The position numbers and the translations under genes were made by a program. The notes under the pieces are model-generated. The model saw only the letters and a list, made by a program, of their open reading frames with translations. It made no database searches and was not told where the DNA came from. A stretch of DNA of 64,000 nucleotides from Anthoceros angustus (Eukaryota; Streptophyta; Anthocerotopsida; Anthocerotales; Anthocerotaceae). The DNA is taken from contig VJWM01000134.1 of assembly GCA_010909165.1 (NCBI GenBank), forward strand, positions 496,001 through 560,000, read 5' to 3'. Of the stretch, positions 54,600 to 64,000 are shown in pieces (position 1 is the first letter of the stretch; each line of letters starts with the position of its first letter).

Positions 54600-55774
54600 A
54601 TGGGGCCGAACGTGAGCGAGCCTGTCTCCCCTACCCCCTGCAGTCTTTGATTTCGTGTCAGGTCCTGGACTCCAGGCTGCTGCACGGGGGCATGTCCTGT
54701 TTCTTGGGTGACTCACCTGCCTGCACTTGTGGCCATGACAGGTGGAACTGCCCGTGGTGGAAGCCTGGTACATGGATTCTTCGCAGGAAGATCAACGCCT
54801 TGCTCACAGGCAGAATCCCAATCGCCCAGTTTCGTTGCAGCAGCTAAGAGGTGCGATTGCGGGATGCACTTGAGCAGTGAAATGCTGCGGATGCCGGGGA
54901 GTGAGTGCTGACGCTGGGGTTGATGTCCGGGTGCAGAGATCGGAGTTCTGAATTGGGTTCTTAATGCTGACATCTACGAGAACGACCCAGAATTGGAGCA
55001 AATTCGGAAGGATCGGGGCTACACTTACCATGTTGGGGGATGGATTTGTCCGCAGATTAGGGCATGAAGGTGATTGAGGGAATTTTCTGATTGTAGGGAT
55101 GGTGTCTGTTTGTAGGATATCATCAAAGTGTCTCGAGATACTCTTCCAAACTACGACCAGAAATTGAAGGACTTCTACGAAGAGCACTTGCACACCGATG
55201 AGGAGATCCGGTATTGCGTGGAAGGCAGTGGTTAGCTAGTCACCTCTCCCTCTTTTGCTGCTATTTGGTAGGCTGAGGCATTTCTGGATGCATCCACGGC
55301 ACAGTGGTGAGGACTAAATTCTCTCTGGGTTTGGAGGACAGGATATTTCGATGTCCGGGATTTTGATGACCAGTGGATCCGTGTTGCGGTGAGGAAAGGG
55401 GGCATGATTGTGCTACCAGCTGGGATGTACCACCGTTTCACATTGGACTCAGGCAACTACATAAAGGTATGCCTACAGCACGAGTCTCTTCCTGAGGGCA
55501 ACTGCTCCTGGTGCAGGTATCTCAGTGTGAACTGACTGGCAGTGCAGGCTGTGCGATTGTTTGTTGGGGAACCTGTATGGACACCGTATAATCGTCCTCA
55601 GGAGGATCTTCCAATAAGGTCAGGACCATGACTCCCGTTTCGCTCACTCACCCCATCCATCAGTCTCCTGATCCTCGTGCTTTTAACATGTGCAGGAAGG
55701 AGTATCTAAGCCATATTAGTACGAAGAAAAATGTTTTGCCTTGGGACAAGGCAGCTGTGCCGCTGGCAGTGTGA
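54600..55774 (+). CDS. ARD1: Acireductone dioxygenase (methionine salvage)
   Basis: A cupin metalloenzyme that oxidises acireductone to the 2-oxo acid precursor of methionine in the 5'-methylthioadenosine cycle. Seven exons: 54,600-54,611; 54,742-54,850; 54,937-55,031; 55,116-55,230; 55,342-55,466; 55,548-55,618; 55,696-55,774 (606 nt, 201 residues). The first exon has only four codons (MGPN); the splice to [12 protein letters not shown] keeps frame and gives the usual family start. Metal ligands are visible in [20 protein letters not shown] (the H-x-H-x3-4-E motif) and in LPAGMYHRF (the last His). [15 protein letters not shown] is the typical end of the barrel. The C-terminal tail ([11 protein letters not shown]...) is somewhat longer than in Arabidopsis. 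Intact. Confidence 0.93.
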
Positions 55775-56249
55775 TACATATTCCTCGACTTGTAGCTCTG
55801 AAATATTCGATTTGGTTGACTGGGAGTCAAAGTGACGTTATCGGTTTGTGTTACTAGGGACTCAGCACACATATCTGACAGACAAACACCTGAGCCTAAA
55901 GAAGCAGACACACAAGCCTTTTTTTTGGCCATTCAGAACCCAGTCTTGTATGGTTGTCGCGGCCCGTGTGGATTTGATCGTGTGTTGGCACGAGACCCTG
56001 CGTAGTACAGTATCAGAGAATAGGGAATATGGAATCCTTGCGATGCCCAAGACTGCGGTACGTCGTTATACCATAGCTTTTATATGTGGTAATATATACT
56101 TATGCTTTGACACCACTGCGTATTTATTGAAGACTTAGCTGTGCCATCTCCAGCAGCCTAGGAACTCTCTTCTTCTAACCTTTGGTGGGGTTCTTTTGGT
56201 GGGACTACTTTGGTGGGGTTTTTTATGTGGGTATACTTGAGCAACCACC
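55775..56249. other. Intergenic ARD to aspartic protease
   Basis: No gene seen. The composition changes from about half GC to AT-rich. A GGTGGG-TTTTTTTGG repeat (TTTGGTGGGGTTCTTTTGGT) occurs three times at 56,180-56,222, just before the protease start. Confidence 0.45.
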
Positions 56250-57749
56250 ATGATGCTTATAGATTTTTGTCGCCTTTTTGTTACTCTTATTCTAATGCAA
56301 TGCAATGGGTTAGGAATGTCAGAATCTAATCTATTTTCGACGTCCCTGTTTGTACCCCCGTCTGCATCTTTAAGTTCATCAGATTCACTTATCACAAAGT
56401 CTTTCAAAAATTTACAAGATGAGATAAATCTTATTATTGAACCAATGTTTAAATTACAAGTTGATCATATGACACTAGGGGCTAGGAATGCCAAGAAAGC
56501 ATGGAGGAAGCGTTTGGAGAGCAGTAATCATAGAAACAATATGCTGCAAATTAACACCCAAAGTGGAAGTTACAAGATACAATCTAGGGATCATGGTAAC
56601 CCAGCAATTCCACCTAGTTCTTATCTCTCTTCTATTACTTATACCTCCGGAATCTACAGAGCTAATGTTATGATTGGTACACCACCTCAAAACTTTAATC
56701 TTATTGTGGATGTAAGCAGTAGCTTTGTATGGCTTCAATGCATTCCTTGCTCATCTTGTTATACGCAAAACGATGCATTATTCAATATTTCATCTTCTTC
56801 TACTTTTCAGAAAGTTGATTGCTGGTCTAATGAATGTGAGCAATTAGATGATTCAATACGTCCTCAACATCTCTCTTGTCTTACTGATAAGACTTGTGTC
56901 TATAAAATTGATTACTCGCAAAGTACTTCTACAACAGGAAATTTCTCCACAGACACTCTTATGATAACAGAAGAGGGAGGATTACAATTACCCTTTTCAA
57001 AATTTCAATTTGGTTGTGGGGTCTATAATCGAGGCACATTCCCAAGTGGAGCTGGAGGATTTCTCGGCCTTGGACGAGGGCCATTGTCACTCGTTTCACA
57101 ATTGAATGCCACACAATTTTCATATTGTTTTGTTACACTAAGTGATACAATGGACAAGACCAGACACAGCTCTTTGGTGGTTGGTGCTCATGCTATTCAG
57201 AGATTCCTATCATCTAACGATTCCCATTATTTTTCCACACGATTAATCTTGAATCCATTTTACAAGGACTTCTATTATGTATCACTGTTAGGGCTGCAAG
57301 TAAATGGAGTCAATTTACCTTTGCCCATTGGGATATTCGATATAGATGCCAGAGGTGAAGGTGGTGTAATCATTGATACCAATACACCTTTCACACATCT
57401 TGCCCATGAAGTTTACTCTATTCTTGTAGCTAGAGTAACCAGTCTCATCACCTATCCTCGAGCACACTCAAGTATGGGCTTCCCCATTTGCTACAATATT
57501 ACAGGCATCCCACAACTTTGGCTTCCAAACATAGCATTTAGATCTCAACAATCAATATGGCATGTTCCAACTCAGAATAACTATTTCCTTATCGATTCCC
57601 AAATAGTTTGTTTGGCTATTTTATCTTCTGGAGATAATGCACGTCTCTCCATTATTGGCAACTTCCAACAACAAGAGTGTGACATGGGATTTGATTTAAA
57701 AAACTCTGTTCTCATTGTCCAACAAAGATTTTGTGGGCCTCAATATTAG
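56250..57749 (+). CDS. Nepenthesin-like (A1) aspartic protease, intronless, altered active site
   Basis: A single exon of 499 codons. It has a short hydrophobic N-terminal segment (residues 3-17, probable signal), then a prosegment of about 120 residues and the protease fold. Family landmarks: YRANVMIGTPPQNFNLIVD, the Cys-rich nepenthesin insert CIPCSSCYTQNDALFN, CVYKIDYSQSTSTTGNFSTD, FGCGVYNRGTF, GFLGLGRGPLSLVSQL, and CLAILSSGDNARLSIIGNFQ with QQECDMGFDL. Both catalytic aspartates are in place, but their motifs are unusual: D-V-S-S in place of D-T-G-S/T, and D-T-N-T in place of D-S/T-G-T. Activity is therefore doubtful. The gene is clearly more AT-rich than its neighbours and lacks introns, suggesting retroposition, transfer or a distinct fast-evolving subfamily. 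Confidence 0.9.
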   Translation: MMLIDFCRLFVTLILMQCNGLGMSESNLFSTSLFVPPSASLSSSDSLITKSFKNLQDEINLIIEPMFKLQVDHMTLGARNAKKAWRKRLESSNHRNNMLQINTQSGSYKIQSRDHGNPAIPPSSYLSSITYTSGIYRANVMIGTPPQNFNLIVDVSSSFVWLQCIPCSSCYTQNDALFNISSSSTFQKVDCWSNECEQLDDSIRPQHLSCLTDKTCVYKIDYSQSTSTTGNFSTDTLMITEEGGLQLPFSKFQFGCGVYNRGTFPSGAGGFLGLGRGPLSLVSQLNATQFSYCFVTLSDTMDKTRHSSLVVGAHAIQRFLSSNDSHYFSTRLILNPFYKDFYYVSLLGLQVNGVNLPLPIGIFDIDARGEGGVIIDTNTPFTHLAHEVYSILVARVTSLITYPRAHSSMGFPICYNITGIPQLWLPNIAFRSQQSIWHVPTQNNYFLIDSQIVCLAILSSGDNARLSIIGNFQQQECDMGFDLKNSVLIVQQRFCGPQY

Positions 57750-59161
57750 AGTAAATTTCAAATTTTATATGTATAATACTTTATAATGATTAATTTAAAA
57801 ATAAAGTAGATATCAATTTACAGGCATGTGATGTAGCTAAATTTTGCGCTATTTTATACCTAGACATGTGAAGGTCTCTTGAGCATAAGAGGCCATGGGC
57901 ATGGATCGATTCGAGTCCAGCAAGATCTGTTTGAAACTTTAATTGAATCCCTAATTAATCCCTGACAGTGTCGCAAGTAACATTGAATAGTACTTGGTAG
58001 ATTGGTATTGTAGAAACGGCTGTTGAGCGGAGTCGGACAAGACTGAAATTTGAATGGTCCGACCCAAGTCGTGAGCTGGGCCAGGCTGGGCTTATGCGTG
58101 TGCCGACAGGCCTACCAGGCGGGAGTATAACTCTTGTTCTATGATTCCAGGTGGAAGGCCCCCTTCACACCGCGAAGCACGCTTTCTGCTGATTCTCTCA
58201 GGAGTCGCGTGCACACTGGCTCGACCGAGTCACGTTTACGTGGACGGATAGCTGTCGGCAGGCGGTGCGCGGCTGTGTGAACAGGGCCTGTTTTTGGAGT
58301 CAGGACTGGAGTGCCCGGAGTGATGGCCTCTACTCTTGAAGAGCGGAAAGAGCGCGCGCACAGAAAGAGGCTCTCGAAACGGCAGGTGTCGTGGAAAGAG
58401 ACGGAAGCGGCAGCAGTTGATTGATGACCGACAGCCAGGCAGGCTGGTGCAAGGGCAGGAGCTGGCTGCAGGAAAGCGGGCTTGAAGCTATCCGAAGGAC
58501 CCCTGTGCTGGAGCGTAATTATATAAGAGGCTTCTCCGACCGTGAGAGCAGTCGGGAGGAGTGGACGATCAATTACTGCTCTCTGAAGGTACCGGCAGCT
58601 CTGGAGTCCGTGGTGCCGTTCCGCGTAAGTGTGGAGAGAGACGTGGTGCTGGTGTTGGAGTAATTTGTGGAGACGAGGCACGAGAACTCCGGTGGCGTGC
58701 TGGTGACAAGGCACATTCTAAGTGCGGTTTGACAATTCCAGCTGCTGAGCGAGGTGAAGGTTTTTCTGTGCGCGGGTTGGGAATGCGTGGTTCTTGTTTT
58801 CTGGAAAGAGATGAGGTCTGTTGAGTCGGCAGAATTGCGGTGATGTTTTGTGTATGATCACTCTCTTCTTCTTGGATTCCCTGCGGCAGGATCCAGCTTC
58901 GTTGTGTGCTTGCCGCTGCGGCGTGGTGATTTTTTGCACGATTTGGTCAGTCGCTGAGGCTGCGTTTGTGTGTTTGTTGTCCGTTCGCCAGGCCACAGTC
59001 TTGCTCTAACGTGGCTTCATAATTGCTTGCTCTTCCGGCCGGGACAGACTCGTGACGAACATTGCAGTGGAGCACGCTACCGGTACCGGAGACTACAGTG
59101 GGAAGGGGACTTGAGCCCGCTGTCGTTGTCTGATTAGCTTGCTCGTCAATCCTCACCAAAC
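57750..59161. promoter_or_regulatory. Intergenic region and probable promoter/5' UTR of the CASP-like gene
   Basis: 57,750-58,100 is AT-rich with no gene seen. A TATATAAG box (58,520-58,527, plus strand) lies about 640 bp upstream of the CASP-like ATG, implying a long leader that could be spliced. The 192-codon minus-strand frame at 58,139-58,714 has no recognisable content and is treated as chance. Confidence 0.45.
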
Positions 59162-59972
59162 ATGCATCGTGACGAGGAGAAGGGAGCGTCTCCCATTGTT
59201 AAGGATGGCTATGCTGCGCCAGCCAGGCCGGCAGGCGCGTCAGTCTTCGTCAGGTGGCTTGATGCCTCGCTGAGGATTATTACGTTGTTCGGGACGGTGG
59301 CGGCACTCGTACTCATTCTCGAGTCCAACCAGGTGAAGCCACGCTATCCAGTTCAGATTCTTGGACCAACTGGCCAGCCAATCACAGTTTTTGTGACTGG
59401 TCACGCCAAGTGGAAGTACTCGGATGGTTTTAGGTGAGTTCTTAAACCTCTCATGAGCCAGCTGGCGTTGCTCATCTTGCACTCCGAATTCAAGTTCGCT
59501 CTGTCCATATTGAAGTGGACTAAGTCGTGTGTCCCGGAACAGTTATCTCCTGGCTGCAAATGTAGCAGTTGCTTTCTACTCCCTCCTCCTGGCGCTGGTG
59601 ACGTTCTTCAACAAGCGCGGATCTCTGCTTCTGTTCATTCTGGACTTCGTAAGTCACAGCTTATGCTGGCAGAGTCACTCTATTTCTTCATAATCAGCGT
59701 GGTCGGTTGACTGGAATGATGCCTAACTCCCTGTTTCCATTTTCCAGATATCGGCCTCGATCCTCCTGTCGGCCGCTAGCACCGCAACCGCCGTGGCATA
59801 CCTCGGTGAGAGGGGCAACGAACACGCCAACTGGGCTCCCATTTGCGGATCCTCAAAGTTCAATTCTTTCTGTACGAGAATGGCGGGCGCCCTGCTCGCC
59901 ACCTTCATCGCCTGGTGTGCCTTAGCTCTCTCCACAATCCTGGCTGCTCACCGTCTCCGCTACCGCAGTTAG
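59162..59972 (+). CDS. CASP-like four-span membrane protein (CASPL)
   Basis: Casparian-strip membrane-domain-like proteins are plasma-membrane scaffolds of the MARVEL-related group. Three exons: 59,162-59,433; 59,543-59,648; 59,748-59,972 (603 nt, 200 residues). Four hydrophobic spans: IITLFGTVAALVLILES (with the conserved Arg just before it, SLRIIT), NVAVAFYSLLLALVTFF, LLLFILDFISASILLSAAST (with the conserved Asp in the third span) and GALLATFIAWCALALSTILA. The second outer loop has ANWAPICGSSKFNSFC, the W..IC...F..FC pattern of the family. The C-terminus is short and basic (HRLRYRS). Intact. The subgroup (1 or 2) was not resolved. Confidence 0.9.
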
Positions 59973-61297
59973 GCAAGCACTGTTGTTCCTAAAGCCATTG
60001 GCTGAAGAGGAGGATCTTCCCTCAGTGGTGAACTGTTGGTCTTGTAACATCGCTATCCTACCTGGCTTTTTCCTCTCAGTTTGTCAGCTGAAGCCACCGT
60101 ACGCACCCTGATTCTGTTTAGTTGTAGGGCAAATCCATGGCCGTACCTCAAAACCTACTGAGTATGCATGTGCCGTGACGACAGCAAAAATGTAGAGGAA
60201 AAGTTGAACGTTGGACTTCCCTTTCCGATTGAAGAGATTGCACCAACTTCCACATGGTATTCTGTGGCTTTGCGGTTGCCAACTTCTCATCTTCACATGT
60301 GCAGCATGAAAACCTCTAACCACCTTCGGCACGGAAACTGAAATCGTGCTATGCACCGGACTTTTGTTCAACCAGAAAAGAAAAACTAAAGCGAACAACT
60401 CCAGCAACAAAGAGCTGAGCATTCACTAAAATAATCGTCGATGACTCTGAGAAGCAAACTAAGAAAATAGACACTTCACCGAGTAGGAAGCTCAAGGCAC
60501 GACAAGGACAGGACGCTCAGTCTTGTGAGCACTAGTCGTCGGCAACGGAGTAGGGAACAAACGAAGGAGAAGCCACGCAAAGCTATGGGTATGCGCGATA
60601 GCTAGTCTAGCGAGCCCCATAGAGTAGGACGGCAGTAGGAGGCACCACCATCACGGAGGAGTCTGGGTGCGGAAGTAGGAGGCACCACCATCATGGAGGA
60701 GTCTAGATGCTGCAGAGGGAGGCATCACCATCACGCAGGAGTTTGAATGCTCCATGGGAGTGAGAGCAGATACAACTAATGTGCAGAACCGGAATGCGAG
60801 AAAGAGTCAGAGACTTTCCTGTCACATCCAAATTGTTCACAAGACTTGGGACATTTCCAACCCGGGTTTCTACATAATGCAGGAGCAAGGTATGACACCT
60901 GATATTTTATTTGTAAAATGATCCGGAAGAGACAAGCTTACAAAGGCCGCCTGGTAGAGGGTCTAGCGGAATCAACTACAAGTATGTACAATTGCACGAT
61001 GCTTGAAAGATTGGGGTCAACAATATGTTGAATCCAACCTAGCAAATGAATAACAGCCTCCAAGCATGAACCACACCCTGAGAATGCAAGCAACCCTTGC
61101 GACCAGAATGGACAACCTCAAAGACATTCCAGAAATCCGCACAGCAGGTAGGTTCCAACGTAACCAGAGCGAGGACGATGAGCTCAGCACTTTGCATTTG
61201 TCAAAAAGGGTACAGTGAGCCCATGGGAACTCCGAACAAAGCCCGACGCTGCCCAACAGTTTCGGAACCCTGCCTCCAGGGTCCCGACACCTCACCA
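59973..61297. other. Intergenic, with a 41-bp triple repeat
   Basis: No gene seen. 60,634-60,750 holds three imperfect ~41-bp units with the core GTAGGAGGCACCACCATCA. It probably includes the 3' UTR of the CASP-like gene on the left and of the small membrane protein on the right. Confidence 0.5.
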
Positions 61298-61582
61298 TCA
61301 ACAAGCCTTAACGGCGTCCGCCTTCTCCAGCTTCCCCTGGTTGATCACGTTCCATAAATAGCGGCCGCTAGCCATATCCACTAAAGTCCAAAAGAATGAG
61401 GCTGCCTTCGACGAAGCCCTGGACAAGGAGCAGCCGTTTTCCCTCGCAGCAGCAGATCCGCTCTTCCCATCCCTTTCCGCATTCACGATAACCTCCTCTG
61501 CCGGCGCCAGAAAGCTCTTCCACGCAAAGTACAAGGCAAACATACCCGAAAAGAAGATGAGCAGGAACCTCATCGGACACAT
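61298..61582 (-). CDS. Small single-span membrane protein, plant-conserved type
   Basis: 94 codons from an ATG: MCPMRFLLIFFSGMFALYFA is a clear N-terminal membrane segment. A polar linker follows, then FFWTLVDMASGRYLWNVI, which resembles the conserved C-terminal box of a family of small plant proteins (often annotated vaguely as methyltransferase-related) that begin MCPxR. That resemblance is from memory and needs a search. Single exon. Function unknown. Confidence 0.6.
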   Translation of the reverse strand: MCPMRFLLIFFSGMFALYFAWKSFLAPAEEVIVNAERDGKSGSAAARENGCSLSRASSKAASFFWTLVDMASGRYLWNVINQGKLEKADAVKAC

Positions 61583-63624
61583 CTTGCCCTAGTCCCAAAT
61601 GCCGCCCTGCGCCCGGATCTGACAACCCTGGGAAGCCTTTCCGCCAGAGACCTGTTGACAGCAGCTGAGGGCCCCTGAGCTAGTCCTTTCTCTTAGTAAC
61701 GACAGGATGAACACCGCCAGACGTCAGACCCTCGCCCGGAGCTGGATCTGCCCTTCACCGAGATAGTCGTAAACGAGGCAGAGAAAGGCCAGCGTGCGAA
61801 GCCCTTATGGCAGAGACGGCCAGCTACCGATCCACGAATGCCTCCTGTGAGAGCCCGAGAACAGCATGAAGCGCCCAACATCAAACATGAAACGCGACCG
61901 AGCAGTGAGACGCGAGATGGCTCAAAAGGAAGACGCCGATGACCAGGTCCACGCGAACCGAAGCTACGAAGGGCCAAACAGGATGACCAACCATTAGTTA
62001 AACTGACATAAAACGGCTGCCTCCTCCGCGTCCCTGAAGACACACAAGATAAAGTCATACCAAAGAGAGCAGGCAAGTCAAGTTTTGAGCGCCTGGCTGG
62101 CCACAGTCTTCACCCGCCTAAGAGCTTCCCTATATCCCGCCTCTCAGCCGGTGAGTGGTAGGAGGGAAGTTTAAGGTAGGTTGCAACTGCCGCGTCTTCT
62201 CGGGAAACAGAGCTGGCCGTGTTGACCGGGCCATGTTCCGTTAATAACCTCGCAGCTGTGGAGAGTGCACTGTCGACAGCGTCGAGGCCGGAGGGTTCTG
62301 GGCTGGAGTTTCTCGGAACATGGTGACCGGGAATGCTCGTGGGCTCTTCCCCTTCCCCTTCCGCTTCTGCTTCCTGCAACTTGCAAGACTATCACATGCG
62401 ATTCTCAGCATCACAAAGGAGGATTCTCACAACGCTAGGGTTGCAGCTTGCTTTCTGGTAGCACTTGAGGCTTTTGCTCCAGCCTCATTTAATGGTTTCG
62501 GTCTATGAAAAACAAAGTCTCCACCTGCTCCCTCCCTTAGAGACAGGACAGGGAAGGGTTACATCGTAATTTGCGATACAATTTGAAAAACATGTTAGAA
62601 AAAGAAAATCCTGACTTTGGGAAAAGGGAAAGAGCTACTCCCAAGGACAGGATCTTGCCCGGCATGCTCCGAACTGGTTGCAAGGAAGAAGAGTGACAAC
62701 TCCCAAGTCAGGTCCATCCGTCTCCACCTTTATCAACCATATCTTGCCTTGCCCTACCTTCCTTCGGATTGGAGTCCTTATTTTAATGTAGATGGCCGTC
62801 CCACTGGCCTTCGGAATGCAGCCCTTACATTTTGTCCTGCAAATGGAAGCCGAACGTGGCGGATTGGAATTTGCCGGCTGTTTGTGGCTTTCTCAAGAAC
62901 ACAACGTGGTGATAGGGAAAGCCCCGGCTACAGTGTACAGTATTACAGTTCCCGGGCACCACAATTGTATGGCATGGTGGGATGCCCGCCAGTCTCTGTC
63001 TATAAAGGCATAAGTATCTACATCCACCGTCCACAACATGTAGACGTTTTTCAAACAAAATGTGAGGATATTTGTCCCAGCTTTCGAGGTAGAGCATATA
63101 CAGGGTGAAAGGGACACGTCGCATCCAGCGCGTTGCGTGCGGAATGCGCATGTGGCCAGGAGTATGTAGTACAGAAACGAAGGGAGTGTCGGCGCCAATA
63201 GGGGAGGGGCAGGTGGAAGAATGTAAGTGGATAACCGCCCCGGAAGCTTCTGGGGCGGCATTTTTCTTTTAGAACATTTGTGGTATGTAAATTCAAAGCG
63301 GACTCATATCCACGTGAGGCGAAGGTACTACTGTACAGAGTACACCGGTGTGTTGGAAGGAAAAGCCCCACACCTACCGATCCAGACCGACAGCCAACTT
63401 GCCTGATAGAGTGCAATCGGTGGGAAACCCGTGCCGCCTCGGCCAGTGGCGGGCAGCCTGAAAAAAAAATTGGGTGGCAGATGCGGCCTCGCTTCGCTCC
63501 CCTTCCGTGCCCGCTTATGTACAATTGGAGCTGCCAACGCCATCACAACACTCGAGCAAGATGAATTCGGGCGTCTGGTGTGGTCCCGGATCTGTAAATA
63601 GGGGGGATTAGCGAGTAGCACAGC
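61583..63624. other. Intergenic, one possible exon
   Basis: Mostly no supported gene. On the minus strand, 62,110-62,379 is open and has coding-like, acidic composition (LQEAEAEGEGEEPTSIPGHH, then SALSTAARLLTEHG and LPSYHSPAERRDIGKLLGG) but lacks an ATG. It could be the last exon of an unrecognised gene or chance. Plus-strand frames at 62,617-63,108 are short and unremarkable. Confidence 0.4.
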
Positions 63625-64000
63625 TTAGGCGGCCATGGGAGTAGGTAATCTCCGCTCCATCCCCTCAACCCCGAGCTGCGGGACCATCTCCGTGAGCAGC
63701 TTCCTGGCCGTCTGCGTGCCGAGGTCGATGCTGGACTCCACATTGCTGGCAATGTCGAACACGATGCTCTCGAGCATGGCGGAGTCCGGTCTCTGCGACT
63801 TCTGGCGGCTCTGGTCCCGCAGCAGCTGCAGCAGAGTGCGCGCCTTCTGCTGCCCTGTCTGCGTGCCCTGCACTGTGAGCTCCAGCAGGCCCGGGATCAC
63901 TCCCTCTCCCAAGATGGCGTCCCTGTACCGCTCCCGGCTGCTCTGGCACATGGAGAGCAGGATGCTCACGGCCCGCTCCCGGCTGGCCAGCGAGCCGTCC
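63625..64000 (-). CDS. U-box/ARM-repeat E3 ligase, C-terminal part (truncated by the window edge)
   Basis: The minus-strand frame runs open from the right edge to a stop at 63,625. It reads DGSLASRERAVSILLSMCQS, then REAI-like YRDAILGEGVIPGLLELTVQ, GTQTGQQKARTLLQLLRD, and ends ERRLPTPMAA. This matches the last armadillo repeats of plant U-box proteins of the PUB6/PUB45 kind, which bind substrates for ubiquitination. The U-box itself would lie beyond 64,000. The tail of about 60 residues after the last repeat is conserved-looking and uninterrupted. Confidence 0.8.
   Translation of the reverse strand, partial: DGSLASRERAVSILLSMCQSSRERYRDAILGEGVIPGLLELTVQGTQTGQQKARTLLQLLRDQSRQKSQRPDSAMLESIVFDIASNVESSIDLGTQTARKLLTEMVPQLGVEGMERRLPTPMAA

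Noticed and set aside
58139-58714. 192-codon minus-strand ORF
   Set aside because: No recognisable motif; overlaps the probable promoter and leader of the CASP-like gene.

Overview
This is a nuclear DNA window from a streptophyte, most likely a land plant. The evidence is multi-exon genes with GT-AG introns, plant-specific families (CXIP4, a CASP-like membrane protein, an RH22-type DEAD-box helicase, a U-box/ARM protein) and Ty3/gypsy and Ty1/copia LTR retrotransposons. The introns I could place are mostly 75-190 bp, which is short for a seed plant and fits a bryophyte- or lycophyte-grade genome; I cannot name the species. Layout: 1-20 kb is a nest of decayed LTR retrotransposons. A Ty3/gypsy copy lies on the minus strand at 1-4.9 kb, running off the left edge. 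A GC-rich retroelement block (6.3-8.5 kb) reappears inverted at 17.4-19.7 kb. A gypsy/copia chimeric segment is tandemly duplicated (8.2-11.6 kb). A Ty1/copia copy (11.2-13.95 kb) is accompanied by a 162-bp LTR at 15.5 kb and an inverted LTR at 19.9 kb. 20-31.3 kb is dense in satellite-like and duplicated sequence: four ~250-bp tandem units, a 48-bp minisatellite encoding an acidic repeat, a ~4.5-kb imperfect palindrome carrying two decayed copies of an unrecognised multi-exon gene, a promoter-like array of a 14-bp motif in front of an orphan 191-codon ORF, and a 26-bp minisatellite of about 24 units. 32-64 kb is the gene-rich half. Order: ABC1K/ADCK2-like kinase (-), with an internal 1.29-kb tandem duplication that breaks it; COG8 (+); COQ9 (-); RFC2-type clamp-loader subunit (+); CXIP4 (-); a gypsy RNase H relic; tRNA-Leu(CAG) (-); RH22-type helicase (-); acireductone dioxygenase (+); an intronless AT-rich nepenthesin-like aspartic protease (+) with altered active-site motifs; a CASP-like protein (+); a small conserved-looking membrane protein (-); and the 3' end of a U-box/ARM gene (-) leaving the right edge. 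Functional themes: the kinase and COQ9 are both from families tied to mitochondrial coenzyme Q biosynthesis and sit about 6 kb apart with COG8 between them. The others are housekeeping genes (Golgi tethering, DNA replication, RNA processing, methionine salvage, wall/membrane domains) with no operon-like logic. COQ9/RFC and RH22/ARD are head-to-head pairs with compact shared promoters; RFC/CXIP4 are tail-to-tail. Exon boundaries were placed by eye from splice consensus, reading-frame continuity and remembered family sequences. The summed exon lengths of COG8, COQ9, RFC, RH22, ARD and the CASP-like gene are each a multiple of three.
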